Below, in pieces: positions 21,801 to 37,200 of a stretch of DNA of 64,000 nucleotides. The stretch is from Sphagnum magellanicum (lineage: Eukaryota > Streptophyta > Sphagnopsida > Sphagnales > Sphagnaceae). Every line of letters begins with the position of its first letter. Positions within the stretch are counted from its first letter, which is position 1. Where the stretch lies: NCBI GenBank assembly GCA_021904315.1, contig CM038918.1, positions 2,805,349 through 2,869,348 on the forward strand, in the 5' to 3' direction. The notes beneath the pieces are model-generated. The model was given only the letters and a program-made list of their open reading frames with translations, searched no databases and was not told the origin of the DNA. Position numbers and translations under genes: made by a program.

Positions 21801-24800
21801 ATAAAAATTGCACTTTCTAGATGAGATGATCCAATATGCTTTAAGAAGGTCACAATTGTTTTTGGGGAGATTTTTTTGAATTTTTTGTTGTTCATCATGT
21901 GTTTACAGTATGTTCCCAATGAATTTCCAATGTACTTCCCAAGTTCTCAAAGGATGTTCCCAATAGCACATGATTTTAATTTAAGAATGTGGGTACCCAC
22001 ATATAATCTAATAAGTACCCATCTTCTTAGGAAGTGGTATTAGCCCAAGTTCAATATGGTGATCAATAATTTTCAAAAATAGAAATTTCATGTACGCAAT
22101 TAAAAGGTTCAACACAAATTGTGAGGGAATTAGGTTTTTTTTTCTTTTGGTGTTGGGGGTATTATAATGTGAGAGATTTTTTTTCCATAGTTTTGTTTTT
22201 CCCATTATGTTCCCATCAATGTGATTTCTAAAAATAATATTAAAATAAAAATTACTAGGGCACCCATGATTTATTAATTAATATCAAAAATATGATATAA
22301 AATGTTGAGTAACACTATATTTATTCCCATATCTTTTGTTCAAAGTTGAATTGTCACTTCGACAACTAGACCAATCACTAAATATTTAATGTTAAAAGAA
22401 ACATGAATCCATAAAGATGCCTTTGGAGCTCCAAAAGCTGTAGTACACATCCACTTGATGTATCCCACACCACATAAATTGTTCAAATCCATCAAAAAAT
22501 GACCAAATACATCCATTGGAAATGAAGGGGGTAAGTATGCAATGATACTAATTAAAACAATTTAAGTGTTGAAGCTTAGATCTTTGGAAATTGTTCTATT
22601 GGGAATGGAGTTCAAAGAATTTTTGTAGAACTTCAATTGACACACCTAAAGCTTTTTAAATCACTCAAAATGGATAAGAAATGAAAAAGATATAAAGTTT
22701 GGAAATACGAGGTTTTATTGTTTATTTTCCTATTTGGACAAGTTTGTTCTCCTCTTGCCTCATTTTTTTTTATTGTTCCTTTATTTTTGAAGTTCCAAGA
22801 TGTTTTGTAAACCTTCACTTGGCACACCATGACTATGAAAATCTTTCCAACAAAATAATAAATGAAAAAGATATAATAAATGTTAGATGACATGAAACTA
22901 CCTTACCTCTCATTTCAAAAAGTGCACTAGAAAGTGTTGTTAATAGGATTATATTTAATCCCATATCATTTGCCCAAAGTTGAACTTTCACGTGCACCAT
23001 GCTCTATACTTCTCATCTTAAAAAATACAATAAGAAGTGTTGTTAATATAATTACATTTTATCCCATATCATTTGTGTAAGGTTGAAGTCCCACCAACCA
23101 TATCAATATAAATGTGTGGTATGCACTAGACCTCTCATTCATTTTAAGAAATGTTAACAATGTTTTTTGAAAATATATTAACTTGCTAATTTTTCTATCC
23201 TTTACAAATTTAGTTTATTTTAATTTAGTTAAATTAGTTTAGATTAGATTAAAGTAGTTTGATTTGGTTTGGTTTGGTTTAATTTTATTTAGTTTAATTA
23301 ATGACCCCAAAAAAAAAACCAAACAACTTAGTGAATTTTTTAATTTTTTCAAAATCAAATGCACCTAATGGCCATTGGGTGGTTTATGTTATGTGTATGT
23401 GCCCTATACATTACAAAGGAATATATTATAATGTTTTATTTGTTGATTAAGGGAACTTAATTAAAATAGCACCTTCACTTTTATTCCATGTCATTCTATT
23501 GGGGGGGGGGGGGGAGTATAATCATATTCATTTTTTCAAAATATTAAAAAATCAAGATTTTTTAAAAAGAAACATGAACAAATAATGAAAAGTGAAAAAT
23601 GAAAAATAATTTTTTACTTTTGAAAAAAATAAGGTGAAAATTAATGGGAAATTGTTTTATACCAACCCCAAAACAATTATTAATTACATTATGAAAGTTC
23701 AGTACAACGAACTTAAAAAGGCTTAGTAAAGTTTAAATATAGTAATAAAATCAATGAAAACATTTAGAAAGGGTTTAGGGTTTAACATTTTTGTTGTGAA
23801 ACATGAGGTGCATTGTCCAAACCCATGCCATTATTTATCCCCCTCTTGCCCCCAAACCCCCAAAAAAAGGTTCAAACCACCACAATGCATGAATTGAACT
23901 TTCATATTAATTGCATGATATTTTTATTTCAAAAACTCTTTATGCACCATTTTTAATCTAGGCCAATACCCTTTTTTAAGAGCATGAGTACCTATTTAGT
24001 ATACTAAGGTGTAGAAAATATTGAACACCCCCTTGTTTTGACCTCAATAGGAAAAAACTTTGACCTCTTGGGTTTCAAGTTCAAAATTTTGCTATGAACT
24101 ATGAACTCAATTATTAGAATCCATGCCATTAATTAGCTATCAAATCATGAATAAGGTTTTTTTTTAATTTAATTACACTATAATGCATATTATGAAGCTT
24201 TCACTTTCATTATTCTTTGTTTTGTTTATACCTCTTGTTGATTTCACCATTTGTTGCATTTTTTGGTGTGCATTTACATTGTTATTTGATTTGCTTGCTA
24301 CCACATTGATTGTGGTAAATTCTACTTCATTAATTTATTCTTCACAAAGTTTATTATTACAGTCAAGGAATGTCGAATGGTAGTTGCAATGGATGATTTA
24401 AATTGTGAATTTTGAGATGTTGCATTTGAAACAAATGTGTTCAATGCATATAACACTTTTGACCACATTGCCAAAAAAAGTATAAAAGATCTAGGTTATG
24501 CTTACTTACATTGTGAGTTGTTAAATAAGGCAACTTTGACCACAATCATGTTGAAAATCAAATCACCGCATATAAAAATGCATGAGCATTTTTTGCAAAG
24601 AACATATATGTGAAGGGGGACAATTTTGGCATAAAATCAAAATTCAAAAGTGGTTTTAATAAAGATGACATGACTATCATCATAACATTCTAATCCACAA
24701 CGTTATGTTCTCAAATCCTCGCTTTGAACTAAAATGGTTCCAATGATCTTCCACATAAATTTGTAATGTTTATTGCTTGAAATGAAAGGTTCAAAAATCA

Positions 24801-25479
24801 AATTTTCTTCATGTTTTTATTGTAACAACTGATGAATTTTTGTTGTTAACCATTGAAGGCAAATGGTTGAAAGTAATTGTGCAAATGCCAAATTCTGCAT
24901 TCCTCGATTTGATTCATCCAAAGCAAATGCAATATACATTCATGGTAAATTCCAATTGTTGTGCACATCTACCCTTATTGGCTTTCAAAAAAACATCCAA
25001 CAATTCACCCTATAAGGAAAATCTAATTTAAATGGTGAAGATTCATTTTTTACTATTTTGGCAATTTTTGCTAAGGATGATGTGCATCATAGTGTGAAAC
25101 ACAAAATTGACTTTGATAAATTGAAATTGAGTTCAAATCAAAAAACATTTGAGTGTTTGATGTTAGTGTTGATAGTGTCTTGTCATCAATATAGATAGTT
25201 TGTATATGTCCACAAACATTTTACATTACAAATTTAGTTCAAATAGCCCATATTCTATAGTTTTAGTATTCCACACTCTTTTTTAAAGTAAAGGAAAATA
25301 TTTGTTTTGTCAATTTTTATTAATATCAATGGTAGTTTTGTATGTAATTTGGTTTTTCAATGAAAGATATTACATATGAACCAATTTTTTTCTATTAAAA
25401 ATATTTTTAAATTACTAAGTTATGAAATGAAAATAATATTTTAACACAATTAGTTTATAATACAAGTAATTTTTTATCT

Positions 25480-25830
25480 AAACAAATTTTTAAGACAAGC
25501 AATTTTTCAAATTAAACAATTTTTTGACATGCATCTTTTTTCAAATTAAGCATTTTTCCAACACAAGAACTTTTTCAACTTAAGCATTTTTTCAAGACAA
25601 GGTAGTGTTTAAACTTAAACGTTTTTTCCTACACAAATAGTTATAAGTTTTTCAAGATAAAAAAATGTTCAACATGTAAATAATTTTTCAATATAAATAG
25701 TTTTTCAACACAAAAAGTTTTTCAACATAACAAGTTTTCCAACTTAAATAATTTAAAAACACAACTGGCATTTAAATTCAAGTAGTTTTTGAATGGAAAC
25801 ATTTTTCCAATTCAAATTGTTTTAAATGTG
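25480..25830. repeat. Degenerate short-period repeat
   Basis: TTTTTCAA followed by A-rich spacers (AACACAAG, ACTTAAG and similar) recurs at intervals of roughly 15-30 bp throughout. It may be an ancient minisatellite. There is no coding frame. Confidence 0.5.
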
Positions 25831-26146
25831 TGTGAATGAAAGTGTTTTGCATGTGTATGTGAACATTTGTGTGTGAAAATGAAGGTGATTTTGTGTACAT
25901 ACATTCATTTAATTTAAATTTGTGATAATGGAAACATTTACATCAAATCTTATTCATTCATCATTTGAACATTTATTGCATTCATATGTCCTTCATCTAG
26001 TTTTAACATATAAATATGAGATGGGCAATTTTTTTCAATTATATATCTTATTTATTGGATGACCAATTATCATCCCTCCAAGAGAGGCAAAATAATATGG
26101 TATATTTAAGTCAATGTTTGCTACTAAATATTAAGAAAACCCAACA

Positions 26147-26527
26147 ATGTCATATTCAAAAATTAGATCAAAGTTGTTTTTAAATTTGCATCAAAGTACA
26201 TTTCGAAATGAACATGAATATGTGACAAAAATGGCACAAAATGTTAAAATGAAAGGTTTGGAAGGAGACTTTGTTGCAAGTTTTTGGATAGTAGAATATT
26301 TTAAAAGGCATATTTATGTTTGGAATAAAATATTAAAACATATAATGTCTCAATGTGGAATGGATTTTCGATTTGTCCCTTTAGATATATCTTATAATTG
26401 TCAACATTTTGAACCATTTGAATATGTTAATGGTGTGGTTAAGTTTGCACCTACTTTGGAAACAAATGATCCCAAAGTTATAATAAACTTGGATAAATTT
26501 CCATCTATTCCAAAATCAATGGTGTAA
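26147..26527 (+). pseudogene. OTU-like cysteine protease fragment, probably transposon-derived
   Basis: An uninterrupted 126-residue frame stands out in very AT-rich DNA. Its centre resembles the C-terminal half of OTU deubiquitinase folds: a hydrophobic segment (FVASFWIVEYFKRHIYVWN), then GMDFRFVPLDISYN, then QHFEPFEYVNG. The histidine before FEP would be the OTU catalytic His. The Asp-Gly-Xaa-Cys half carrying the nucleophile is not visible upstream, so the domain is partial and cannot be an active protease. OTU domains are carried by several plant transposon groups, and the setting has no host gene. Assignment rests on motif memory alone. Confidence 0.45.
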
Positions 26528-28058
26528 CCACCTCCAATTCAAATCTTGGATCCAAATTTGCATTTAATTGGAATGAAAACTTTGATTCTACATTGATGAA
26601 AATTTGAATGATAATTAGAATTCACCATTGGATTGTGTTGTTTCATTATTCAATGCTTCTTACAACACAAACGTGACCAAGAAAAAAAATTAAAATCATA
26701 TTCAATACCTACATTTTAAAAATTGGAAAGTTCTCCAAATGTGCCTTTTGGTGCGATTTTGTCTCCATCCATTGCAATACTCATTACAAAAGTTGAAAAA
26801 AATTATAACACTTAGAAGGAGCATTCACATTCAATCATTGATCTCAATTTCACATTTTAAAAAATAGAAAGTACTTTGATTAAACACTTTATGACAACAA
26901 TGTTTTTGACTTATTAGATATTTATCCAAATCTACCATATATTGCAAAAACATCTAAATTCATTAACATATTTTCAAATATTTAAAAAAGAAGATCACAA
27001 ATTATGAATCACATAAAATACATGCATGCTAAAAAATCACATCAACATCTTGGGTAAAAATGGGCAAAAAGGAGCCAATGATAACCTCTTGAATCACCAC
27101 GACTAATCCTTTAAAAAAATGATGTGGTATCACAAGATTGGATGAAAAGTCCTGAAAGAGTGCTAAGCAACATTGCTTCAACAATGTTTTTACACTATTT
27201 CATTATGTTAAAAAGCACTAGTTACATGCTTTAAAATGTGTTGAAAGGTACTCTATATTTAATTAGATTATTTTCAAACTTATCTAAATGCTTAATTAAT
27301 ATATTAAAAATGTCTTCATATAAATACAACATATACTTTCAACATTAACTTAGTTTATGAAACTTATGAATATCAAAACCAAGGACTAGTTATGAAAAAA
27401 TTGGCTCCTCTTTGCATGGTTTTGCCCTTTTACAAATGACAAAGTTGAATCTCCATATATAGGATGTAGTTTAAGAAAATAAACAACCAATTCCCATCAA
27501 ACATCATATTCAACTAGATAAGGTGGAACATCAAACTAAAGTAAATGAACATGGGCGTAAATTAATTTACATTGACATCTACAACAAACAAATCTAGGAT
27601 GTTCTCATAGGTCCAAACTTTTGTTAAGAAAGGTTATGCTTTTAAAAAATAGTTAAACATGCTTCAAATAAATTATTAACTTTCTATATATTTTCAAATC
27701 AAGTATATTAACCTAGCTCAACATTATACAAACGCACAAGTTGTTTACATAACATTAATGAAAATAAATTACCTTTATACCAAGTGCCAACATTATATGT
27801 CAAAAAATGGTTGTCCAAAATGGTGATGCTTATTTTATAAGATTTAATCAAAATGTCATTATACAAATATTTGAATGTTACCATTCACCATCAATGGGAA
27901 ATTTTGTTTACTTTGCATATAATCTTAACATTTCAAACTCATAGTTGTGATAACTCATCATTGGATAATTTTAATTCTAATAGTGAAAAAAAAGTGTATA
28001 CCAATAGATTCAATGCAAATACATAATTTTATGAACATTCTAAAAATAATGGATTATG

Positions 28059-28059
<1 letters not shown>

Positions 28060-28136
<77 letters not shown>
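28060..28136. repeat. (TA)n microsatellite, about 38 units
   Basis: This is a pure AT dinucleotide run. A plus-strand frame reading Tyr-Ile repeats through it is an artefact. Confidence 0.97.
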
Positions 28137-28138
<2 letters not shown>

Positions 28139-31100
28139 CCCCAAATCAAAAAATTTGTCCTTTAGGTTTTGTTTAAAGATAAACAATCAAAGTAATTAAA
28201 TTTTGCAACATTGTTTTATGGCCAACTTTGATAATTTTCTAAAGGATTTTCTTACCAATATTTTAAACCTTGGGTAAAAGCATGGTTAAGTGACTAATGA
28301 AACATAAAGTGAATTTGGACACATATTGGTGTAGTGACCACAAAACTATATTTCAATTTAATCATATATTGGCAAATGTTTTTGGAAATGAACATAAATA
28401 TGTTGTAGCTAAAACATGTTGGGTGCAAACATTTAATCACGACCTAGACCCACTCCCTTAGACCATCATTTTTTCAAAGAATATTCTTGGCATCTATTAT
28501 TTAAATATTATTATGTTAAGGGTTTATACTTTAAAATTTCCGAAAAGATATATAAATTAATATTAAAATTTGCCAAAAGTAATTAGGTATAAATATTTTT
28601 ACATAATAAAAACAATGGTTACAACTATTTTAAAATTTGATTGTATGCTTTTTAATCATTAAATTAATTTCAAAATATGTATATCAATATACTGTATAAA
28701 AACAATCCCATCTATAGTTCTTTTCTATTTTCCAAAATTTCAAATACACTAAATCGAATAATGGTTTCAACTGTTTTGGTACATGTTTGCAAAACTTCAT
28801 CCTATTGGCCAAATTTTCAAAAATCAATTTATATTGTATTATAAATACCAAACACACTTCTAATGTATAATTTAAAAACTATTAACATCTTCATTAGTTT
28901 GAAATGTAATGTATGTGACCACATGTGTGTTTGTACATGTTGCATTTTCCATTTGGTGACCCCCAAATAGATTATAGTTTCAACACCTATTGCCATTGAT
29001 GTTTCATCATTTACTACACAAGGCTTTTATTAGTCACCATATGCAAAAGGCACTTCATGGCTTGAATTATTATTTTTTTATTAATTTTCAAAGACCACAT
29101 TTTCTTTCATTTTCTTTGTTTCCATCACTCAATATCTAATAGGTAGGTAATTTAGTAAGCCAATTACATATTTATGTTTAGTAATAGTTCCAATGCATAT
29201 AACCATTCAGTTAAATTGTTGGATAAATTAGTTAAATCATGTTGCTTGTAACCACGAATTGTGATCATGATAAGAAATCATGTAATATTTTTTTCATGAT
29301 TTCATTTCATGGACATTAAATGCCATGAATGGTCACCATTGCTAAATATTTTTATTTTGGCATAATATCAAATTGAGAATTCCATAAATTACCATTTATC
29401 AATTTTGATTTCAATATCTAAATGCCAAGGCAAGTAAAGTGGTACAATAGTTAAATCTTTGGGAGGATATAATTTTTGGATGGTGATTTGGACTAATGAT
29501 TTTCTTTTAGTGAATTTTTACACTTCGCCACCAAGTATATCAAAAGTTCAAGAATATTTTGTTGTAGACTTTATTACATATAAACAAAAAATTCAGCATC
29601 TTTCAAAAAAATTGAAAATAAAAACTCAAATACACCATATTGAAACATAATTTCTAATTTAAAGGTAGTTTGTTACTATTTCTATTTTAAAAAATTGCTA
29701 GTTAATGGTGAACCATAGTTTTTTGTAATAAGAACAAAAACCAAAAATAAATAAATTGATGGTGAATAGTATTCAATTTTGTGATGTAACCAATTGAAAA
29801 TCATCAAGAAAAAAAATTAGCCAAATATATGAAATTAAGTATAAACTTTTAGGAATTATTTTATAATTTACCTACTTGTTGGAACCTATTGTGAAAAAAT
29901 ATTTATTTTTATTTTTGTTGGAAATATGATGAAATAACATCATTTTTTCAAAAAAAAATTGGATGTTTAAAATTTTTATCTTGAAGTCAAAATGATTTTT
30001 TTTGCCGAAAAAGAAACACAGCTCATGACATCCCCAAATTCTAATGTCAAATTTTATTTTATTTTTTTGTTTTGTTAAGATTTTCCAAAACATATTGGCT
30101 TTCACTACATTTTTGGTACCATTTGAATGCCTTAATGAATAGGAGTGCACTAAGGTGATTTCATAATGTTTAGACTAATAGTGCCCCAAGTTATTGCATA
30201 TTGAATATTTTTCCATTAAACAATCAATAAAATCAAAATTAAGAAGTTTAAAGAAATAATCGGGGCACCTTTTTGGTATGTGTGTAATGCCCTCCATGAA
30301 TAGGAGGTGATTTCATAATTTTTAGACATGAAGTGCATAAGAAATATTAAAATTAAAATCATGTTTGTCATAAAACATTCAATAAAAAGAAAAAACTTCT
30401 AATAAAATGGATTTTAGACTTAGGCTAAAAAATGTGTACCATTTTCTCAAGTTGAAATTTTCATTCAATATTACAATATGTGTTCAATAACATAAGCCAC
30501 ACTAATAATAATGATGCAAGCATTTTGGTTGAATGAACAACATTGATTCAAATGGATTATTTGAAAACTAAACTACAATACAAATTTTAAAAATTAAAAA
30601 TGAAATTTCATTTTTTTAAAGCAACACATCCTAACTAATCATATTGTACCTTTCTTTACATTATTTTGCTTACTCACTCATCATTGTAGATTTTACAACC
30701 ATGTTTACATTTTTCATAATACATTCTAAAGGAAATTTTATATTATGTGGAAAAATTATAAATTGGATCTCTATTTTCATGCCATTTCAAAAAACAAGAA
30801 TTGCATCATGAAACACAAATAATAAGAAACCTTTTTTAGGTTTACAATGGTTAGGATTAGTGTGAACATCACCTAGTTCAACATATTTGTAGGCAAGTTC
30901 TAGCACAATCCTAATGTGAACATGGTTCAAAACATTTGATTGTTGGAGGTATTATGTTCTTGTGAACAACAAAAAAACTCATATGTTGTGAAGTTGAGTC
31001 TCTTACATCTTTCATTGTATGTTGAATGTTTATGTTCAAAGTCTTATAATTTCAATACATGATGTTAAAATGATGTAAGGTGTGGATTTTCTATTATAGA

Positions 31101-34100
31101 GAGAATAGAATTTTAACTTCTAAAAGATGATGATGTGTCTACTAGATTACCAAGATTATTGTGACATGTTTTATTTTGTTAACAACTATGGATGTAGGCC
31201 CTAAATAGGGTAGTGCACAACAAATGGTAAATGGTTTTAAATGTGTTTTATAATGATGATGACCATGTGTCCATCAATCACATCAAGAGCACCAATTTGG
31301 ATTTTTTTTTTCTTCACCTTTTTATAAAATGTCTTCTTTTGATGAACTTAGGTAACTCTTATGGATTGTTTAACTTTCTATTTTGTTTCATCCAATCCAT
31401 TTGGCATAATATTCTTTACATTTCAAACTTTTGCAAAGTTATCTTCAAAGACAATTTTAGGTTAACTTAATAACCTTTTAATTTTGTCACTTTGAAAAGC
31501 AACAAGTCCATTGAAATATGAAAAATGGTGTTACATTCATATGATGTAATTAATTTTATAATCCCAATTTTGGGCTAGTAGATTTTTTGCCTTGATACGC
31601 CCAACAATAAATATTAGGGAAAATGTTCATGCTACATGGATTCTAAGGTTTTTTGCTAGCCCTTTCTCTTATTTTACATGGCTAATCAATATTGTGCCAT
31701 GTCAAATGCTCATGCTCTTATTTAGCTTAACTACTACATATGCAATACCTTTTCAAGTTTGTCATTTAAATGTATAATAATTACTTTATTTCAAAATCCA
31801 CTTCAACAATAAAAACAACTTTCTATGTAATTTTGGCAATAAATATAACCAACTTCTTTAGCAAGTTCTAGGATGGAGGCCAAACTTCTAACAAAATGAT
31901 AGTTTTAAAAACATTTTATATTGCTTCTTTTTGGAAAAATGGGGTAAAATAATGTTCCAACAAAATATAGGACAAAGAAATATTGTCCATTATTAGATAT
32001 ACTTGTTTTGTAGTGGTGGATTGCCTAAAGTTGGTTAATGATGTAATGGTCCACCAAGTCTTACATTTTGCCCTCGCTTGATGTTCATGTTGTGCATGCA
32101 TGGCCATGTTGTTCATCATTTAGTTCTTTTCTCAATGTTGTCAATTTCAACTCAAAGTTATTTATTATATTCATCTTTGCCTCAACAATGGCAATTAATT
32201 GCATGGTTGTCTTTTATTTGGGGTAAACCTTTTTTGAATTTTTGGGCATATTTAGTTGTTTCCATTTTAAAAACCTACATTTTCAACTTTTGTATTTTTA
32301 ATTTGACATTTATAATTATCTTATCAAGTTTTGCTTCTATATCCCTAATTGATGGCTCCTATTAGGAAGGTAGTTGCAAGTTAAAGTGGTTCGTTTTTTA
32401 TGTCACGTTTGACTTTTCATAAAATGTATTTTATTCAAATGTCACAAGTGTATGGTAAAATCATCGATGTGACCAATTGTTTTATGGATTAACATTGCCA
32501 ACTTGAATAATAATATGTACATCATGATGAAATTCAATAAATATACATCAAACATATAGTAATGAATAGTCTTTTGAGGTGAAATCTTCAATTATGGTTC
32601 TAAAATATACATGAAAATTCGAGTGCACACTTCAATATCAATTCATCTTCAAATGTTTTACAACAATTCAATATCTGATACATGTTTAAAAGAACCATGA
32701 GCTTTCAAAAAAATTACAAAAATGTGAACCAACAAATAATTATTAATTTTTGAATTATTAGATTTAGATCTTATTTTCAAAAGTCATTATCTTAGTCATT
32801 ATTTTTTGGATTGATGTTTTTTTTTTCTTACCATGTATGTAAAATAATTGTTTAGTTGAGCTCTTATTCATTTTTTAAAAATTAGTTCATTAATCATCAC
32901 ATAATCCCCATTTAATATTGGTTTTTAAGGTTTTTAATTTTTGTGTTAAAATATGGAATTTTGAAATGTCGTATTTGTAAAAAATGAACCACCTTGATTT
33001 GCAACCCATTGTTAAGAAAAGGAATTTCAATTTAAGGCAAATTGATAGGTGGACGAATGGAGATGTGTAAACAAATTGAGATGACAAAAAAGAGTATGTA
33101 GATGGGTTGAAATGACATAGTTAGGCAAGTCAATATGGCAACATGTGGATATGACATAACATTGTAATTGACTTGTGAAATCGACTTGCTAAACATTTAA
33201 GTAGTTATAACCGTTTTGCGAGTATAAAAATATTTTGACTGACTTAAAAAAGGTTTCTAGGATTATTAAAAGGGACCATTCAACAGACTTCTACAGGAAA
33301 ATAGAAAAAACATTAAAGATGAGAAGAAGAAAGGAGGAAAAAGTTATGGTTCTATGGAATGTAATGAATATTTTTCTTGTCATTACAATGGCATGTGGGT
33401 ACTTTGTGAACATTTTTCGAAAGCCAATATACATTGAATTGTTGTCTTAATTAGTGTGTTTACATGGTATTCACTCTAATGGAGTAAGGCAAGAGCCCAA
33501 TAATGATACAATTGATCAAACAAATCATTATTAATAGGAACTAATACTTGAAAAATGTATTGCTAACACCAACTTGAAACCCTAGGGCCTAATTTGCAAT
33601 TCTATTCACATCTACCTCATGCTCTCATCACATTTACAATCCCCCAATTCCTAATCATTTTGAAAAAGAAAAAACCATGTGGTGTGATAAGAAATTTAGG
33701 CACTATAAAAAATTAGCCCAATTTTCCAAATTTTAACATCAAAAGGAATACTTTTCTAGGATTTCAACATTTCAAACATGTCATGTGTAGAACAGTTGAC
33801 ATTTTCATAAAGTATAATTTAATACTACCAAACATGAAAAGGTATTATAATATTTTAAATTGGGCCTCATCTTGAAGTTAATAATTGTTTTGATGTAAGT
33901 ACAAAAAAGCTATGTGCAAAAATCATCCTACAATTTATGTAGTTGCATGTTTTGTACTATTCAATTAAATGGGGATTTTCTTAAGTTGTCACAACTAACT
34001 AGTAAACGTTTTCATCTAAATTGCACATTAATCCTTTTGATTACACTAATTATTTTGAACAAATCTTGTATTTTACACTTGTGAGATTTTTTTAGGATTT

Positions 34101-36034
34101 AATATTTACTACCATTCACTATTATAATTTTTTTTTAATGTTCAATATAAGACTTGAAAAAATAAATCATATTTGAATTGAAGAATCTCAAACATCATTG
34201 CAAAGCTTTTAACACATGTTATAAAAACATGCTCTTGTGTGTGCCATTTGATTGAGTTTCCCAAGAATTATGATGTTCCAAAATTGTTAAACAATAAAAT
34301 GCCTTGATCCAAGATAAGACCAAAAAAAATTCCATTTCAATTAAATCCCATTGGGGACCTATGTAGCATGCTTTAAAAAGAGTATTGTTTCTTTCAAAGT
34401 TAGGTTATGGTGAGTCCATGATGAACCCCAAACTTTATTAAACTTCAACTTGTATCAATTATTTTTTTCCTTTTTGTCTTATGCTTGAAACAGTCTAGGT
34501 TTTCCTTAATAAATCATTATGCTACTTGGACATGGCCCCAAGGACCTAGGAAGTGCAAGCAAGGCTTAGAAAGTTTTCATTACATGTTTGTATCAAGGGA
34601 TTAACAACAATATTAATAATTGGCAAACCTAGGGTGTGGCACACAACTTAACTCTATTGATGCATTCCACCAATCTAATGGTTTTACATATATGAAAGAT
34701 GGTGAACCTTGTATTTTTTTGATATATTAGATTGCTTGAATATGAAAATGTAAAGTTGAAAATTTTATTATAGATAAATCAATGACCTCATTGATTGTAG
34801 TTGTAAGTTAAGGCCTCATGAGATCTCTTCCCTGTTTTCTAAAAGCCCTAATGGTCAAATATATGATAATAATTCTATTGGGGAGGCAGGGTGGGGGACA
34901 CTTGTGAAAGAAAGTAGAAAGTACACAAGTAAAAATATAAGATGCAATATATTGGTTGTTGGGAAAAAAAAAAAGTTAATTAGTTTTAAAATATGGTACA
35001 TTTTATTCAAATAATCAATTTAATTAAAATATAAGGTATGCAATAATATGAAATAATGGACTATAATTAATATATGGTGACTTTAATACATATATATTAA
35101 AAAATTAGATAATAATAGAGTGATATAAAGTGGGTTGGACAATTATTTAATACCCCTTCAAAATGGTTGTTTGACACACATAGATCCCAAACTTTACACT
35201 AAATGTCTACTCGGGCAAATTTGCCAACTTTATTCATAATTACAAGATTTCATAAAATGTTGCCAAATAATATTTGAATAGATCAATTAAAGTGCCACAA
35301 CATATTGATTTCCTTGGTTTTTTTCATAAAAATTCCTAGAATATTTTTATTTTGAACTTTTCATTGGCTTCAAAATATTACTTAATTTCAAATTCAAGGA
35401 TGTTTCATTTTCCTTGTTTTTTTTCAAATAAAATTATCCTTCCTTTCTTGCTAATTCCTCACCTTTGGAAATTGGAACCAACTCAATTGCATACATGCCA
35501 ACTTCATCATTGATTGAGTCATAAATGTAAAATCTATTATATGAAATCTAATTATTGAACACATGATGAATTCATGCTTAATCCATGCATTGAATTTTAC
35601 TATCCTAAAATAATGAAAAATTCTAATTCTAACTTTAAGAAGATTTCCCCCTCCCACCTTCAACAAATAGTTTGTCTCATGAAATGTCCTTAAAACAACC
35701 CTTATAGTACCACCATCTTTGAAAACAATGTGAAATTTTGTGGTAGTTGGGATTCTAAGGATAACAATGCTTACAATAATGACCAACTTCTATTTAACTA
35801 TCTTAAGTGTCATTGACTATGGTTTACATTTTGTGATCTTTAATCCAAAGGATTTCATGGTAGGATACTAAGAACTATCATCATGTTAAATCTCACTCAC
35901 TCTTTGAGTTATAAACCCTTTAACAACCAAAAATTGTAGTAAACAAATTTCCACATGATTATATTATATTATGGTCCTATCTTGGTCGTTGATTAAAAAA
36001 TGCTAAATTTGTTTTTGACAAGGCAAACATGTCC

Positions 36035-36346
36035 TTTGTTGGCCTTACCTACCAAGGCAAGAATATTGTGTTTCGATTCATTATAGAGTATAGTAGCTTA
36101 ATGGATTTTGAACCCAAGGTAATAATAGGTCTATTTGTATATGAGGATTTTTGAAAGATGATGTTTTGGCTTGTGTTGAAACTTGAGATTACTTATAGAG
36201 TTATGATATCTTGAAGGGTTTTTGGTTTCTTTTAGAGGATTTTTTTGAAGATTATATATTTTTGCACGGTGAAATATTTGAATTTTTATAATTTATTTTT
36301 TTTGCCTTAAGATACTTTTTAATGTAAATGACAAGGCCCTTGTTTA
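36035..36346 (-). repeat. Dispersed repeat, copy C (inverted)
   Basis: The reverse complement matches copy A at 1036-1345 over nearly its whole length, including the TCAAGATATCATAACTCTAT segment missing from copy B. The end corresponding to AACAAGGGGTGTGTC is shortened. Confidence 0.75.
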
Positions 36347-37200
36347 TATTAACATAGTGAAGTACTTTGTTTAAAGATGTGAAATCAAAAGCTTGTAAAA
36401 TACCATAGACCTTGGTAGCTTCAACACAAATTATATTACTTTTAGAAATATTAAAATTTTCAAAAACCAAAACCCTAAAAATTGTGAAGGAAATTAAAGA
36501 TTTTTTGAGAATATTTCTATTTTGGAACATAATTAATTAATTAATTAATTGAAAGACATGTTGTGATTTTGAGTGAAGCTACCCTTGTACTCCTATGGTA
36601 CACATGCAATGTGACTAAAACTATAATTATCTGAAAATCATTTGAGCGAATGAATTCACCTAATAAAATCAAAACACCCTCTCAATAATCCTTAATTGTT
36701 GCATCCACATATGATTATAGAAATAAATCAACAATTTTATATGATATATTTATGTTTACGGATTTTGTTGAAGCTAAGTGACAAGGTATTACCAAAATTC
36801 AATTATTATTTGAGTATTGAAAGAAGAAATTTGTGATCAAAGATGAAGAAACTATCCAAATAATTTTTTAAATGATCACAAAATGGCCGAAAACCTCAAA
36901 TTTAGGTGAATTTTTTTTTCCCAAAAAAGAGGAAATCTATGAAACAATATTCTTTTTCTTTTTTTAAAAAAAAAATTCACCAAAGTTGAGAAAATTCACT
37001 ACCCAAAAAAAAAAGTCAACTTACTACATGATCATTTAATATTTCTTAATAAATAAATAAATAAATATTTACTTACACAAACAATGTATTCTTTTGTGAG
37101 AATGCCCATACCCCATAACATACCTAATAAATACCCATAATTAATTTAGAAAAAACTGTAATAAAAATAAGTAATAATAATAGAAATAAATTTTCAATGA

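Larger units (their letters stand above)
20500..37200. other. Long AT-rich, gene-poor block
   Basis: Nearly all of this 16.7-kb block is AT-rich, with short homopolymers and stops in all frames. Recognisable content is limited to tandem repeats (21052-21267), two dispersed repeat copies (21577-21800 and 36035-36346), an OTU-like remnant (26147-26527), a degenerate TTTTTCAA repeat (25480-25830) and a long TA microsatellite (28060-28136). I see no other gene. Decayed transposons are the likely source. Confidence 0.6.

Noticed and set aside
28060..28136. Tyr-Ile repeat peptide
   Set aside because: It is a translation of the TA microsatellite.
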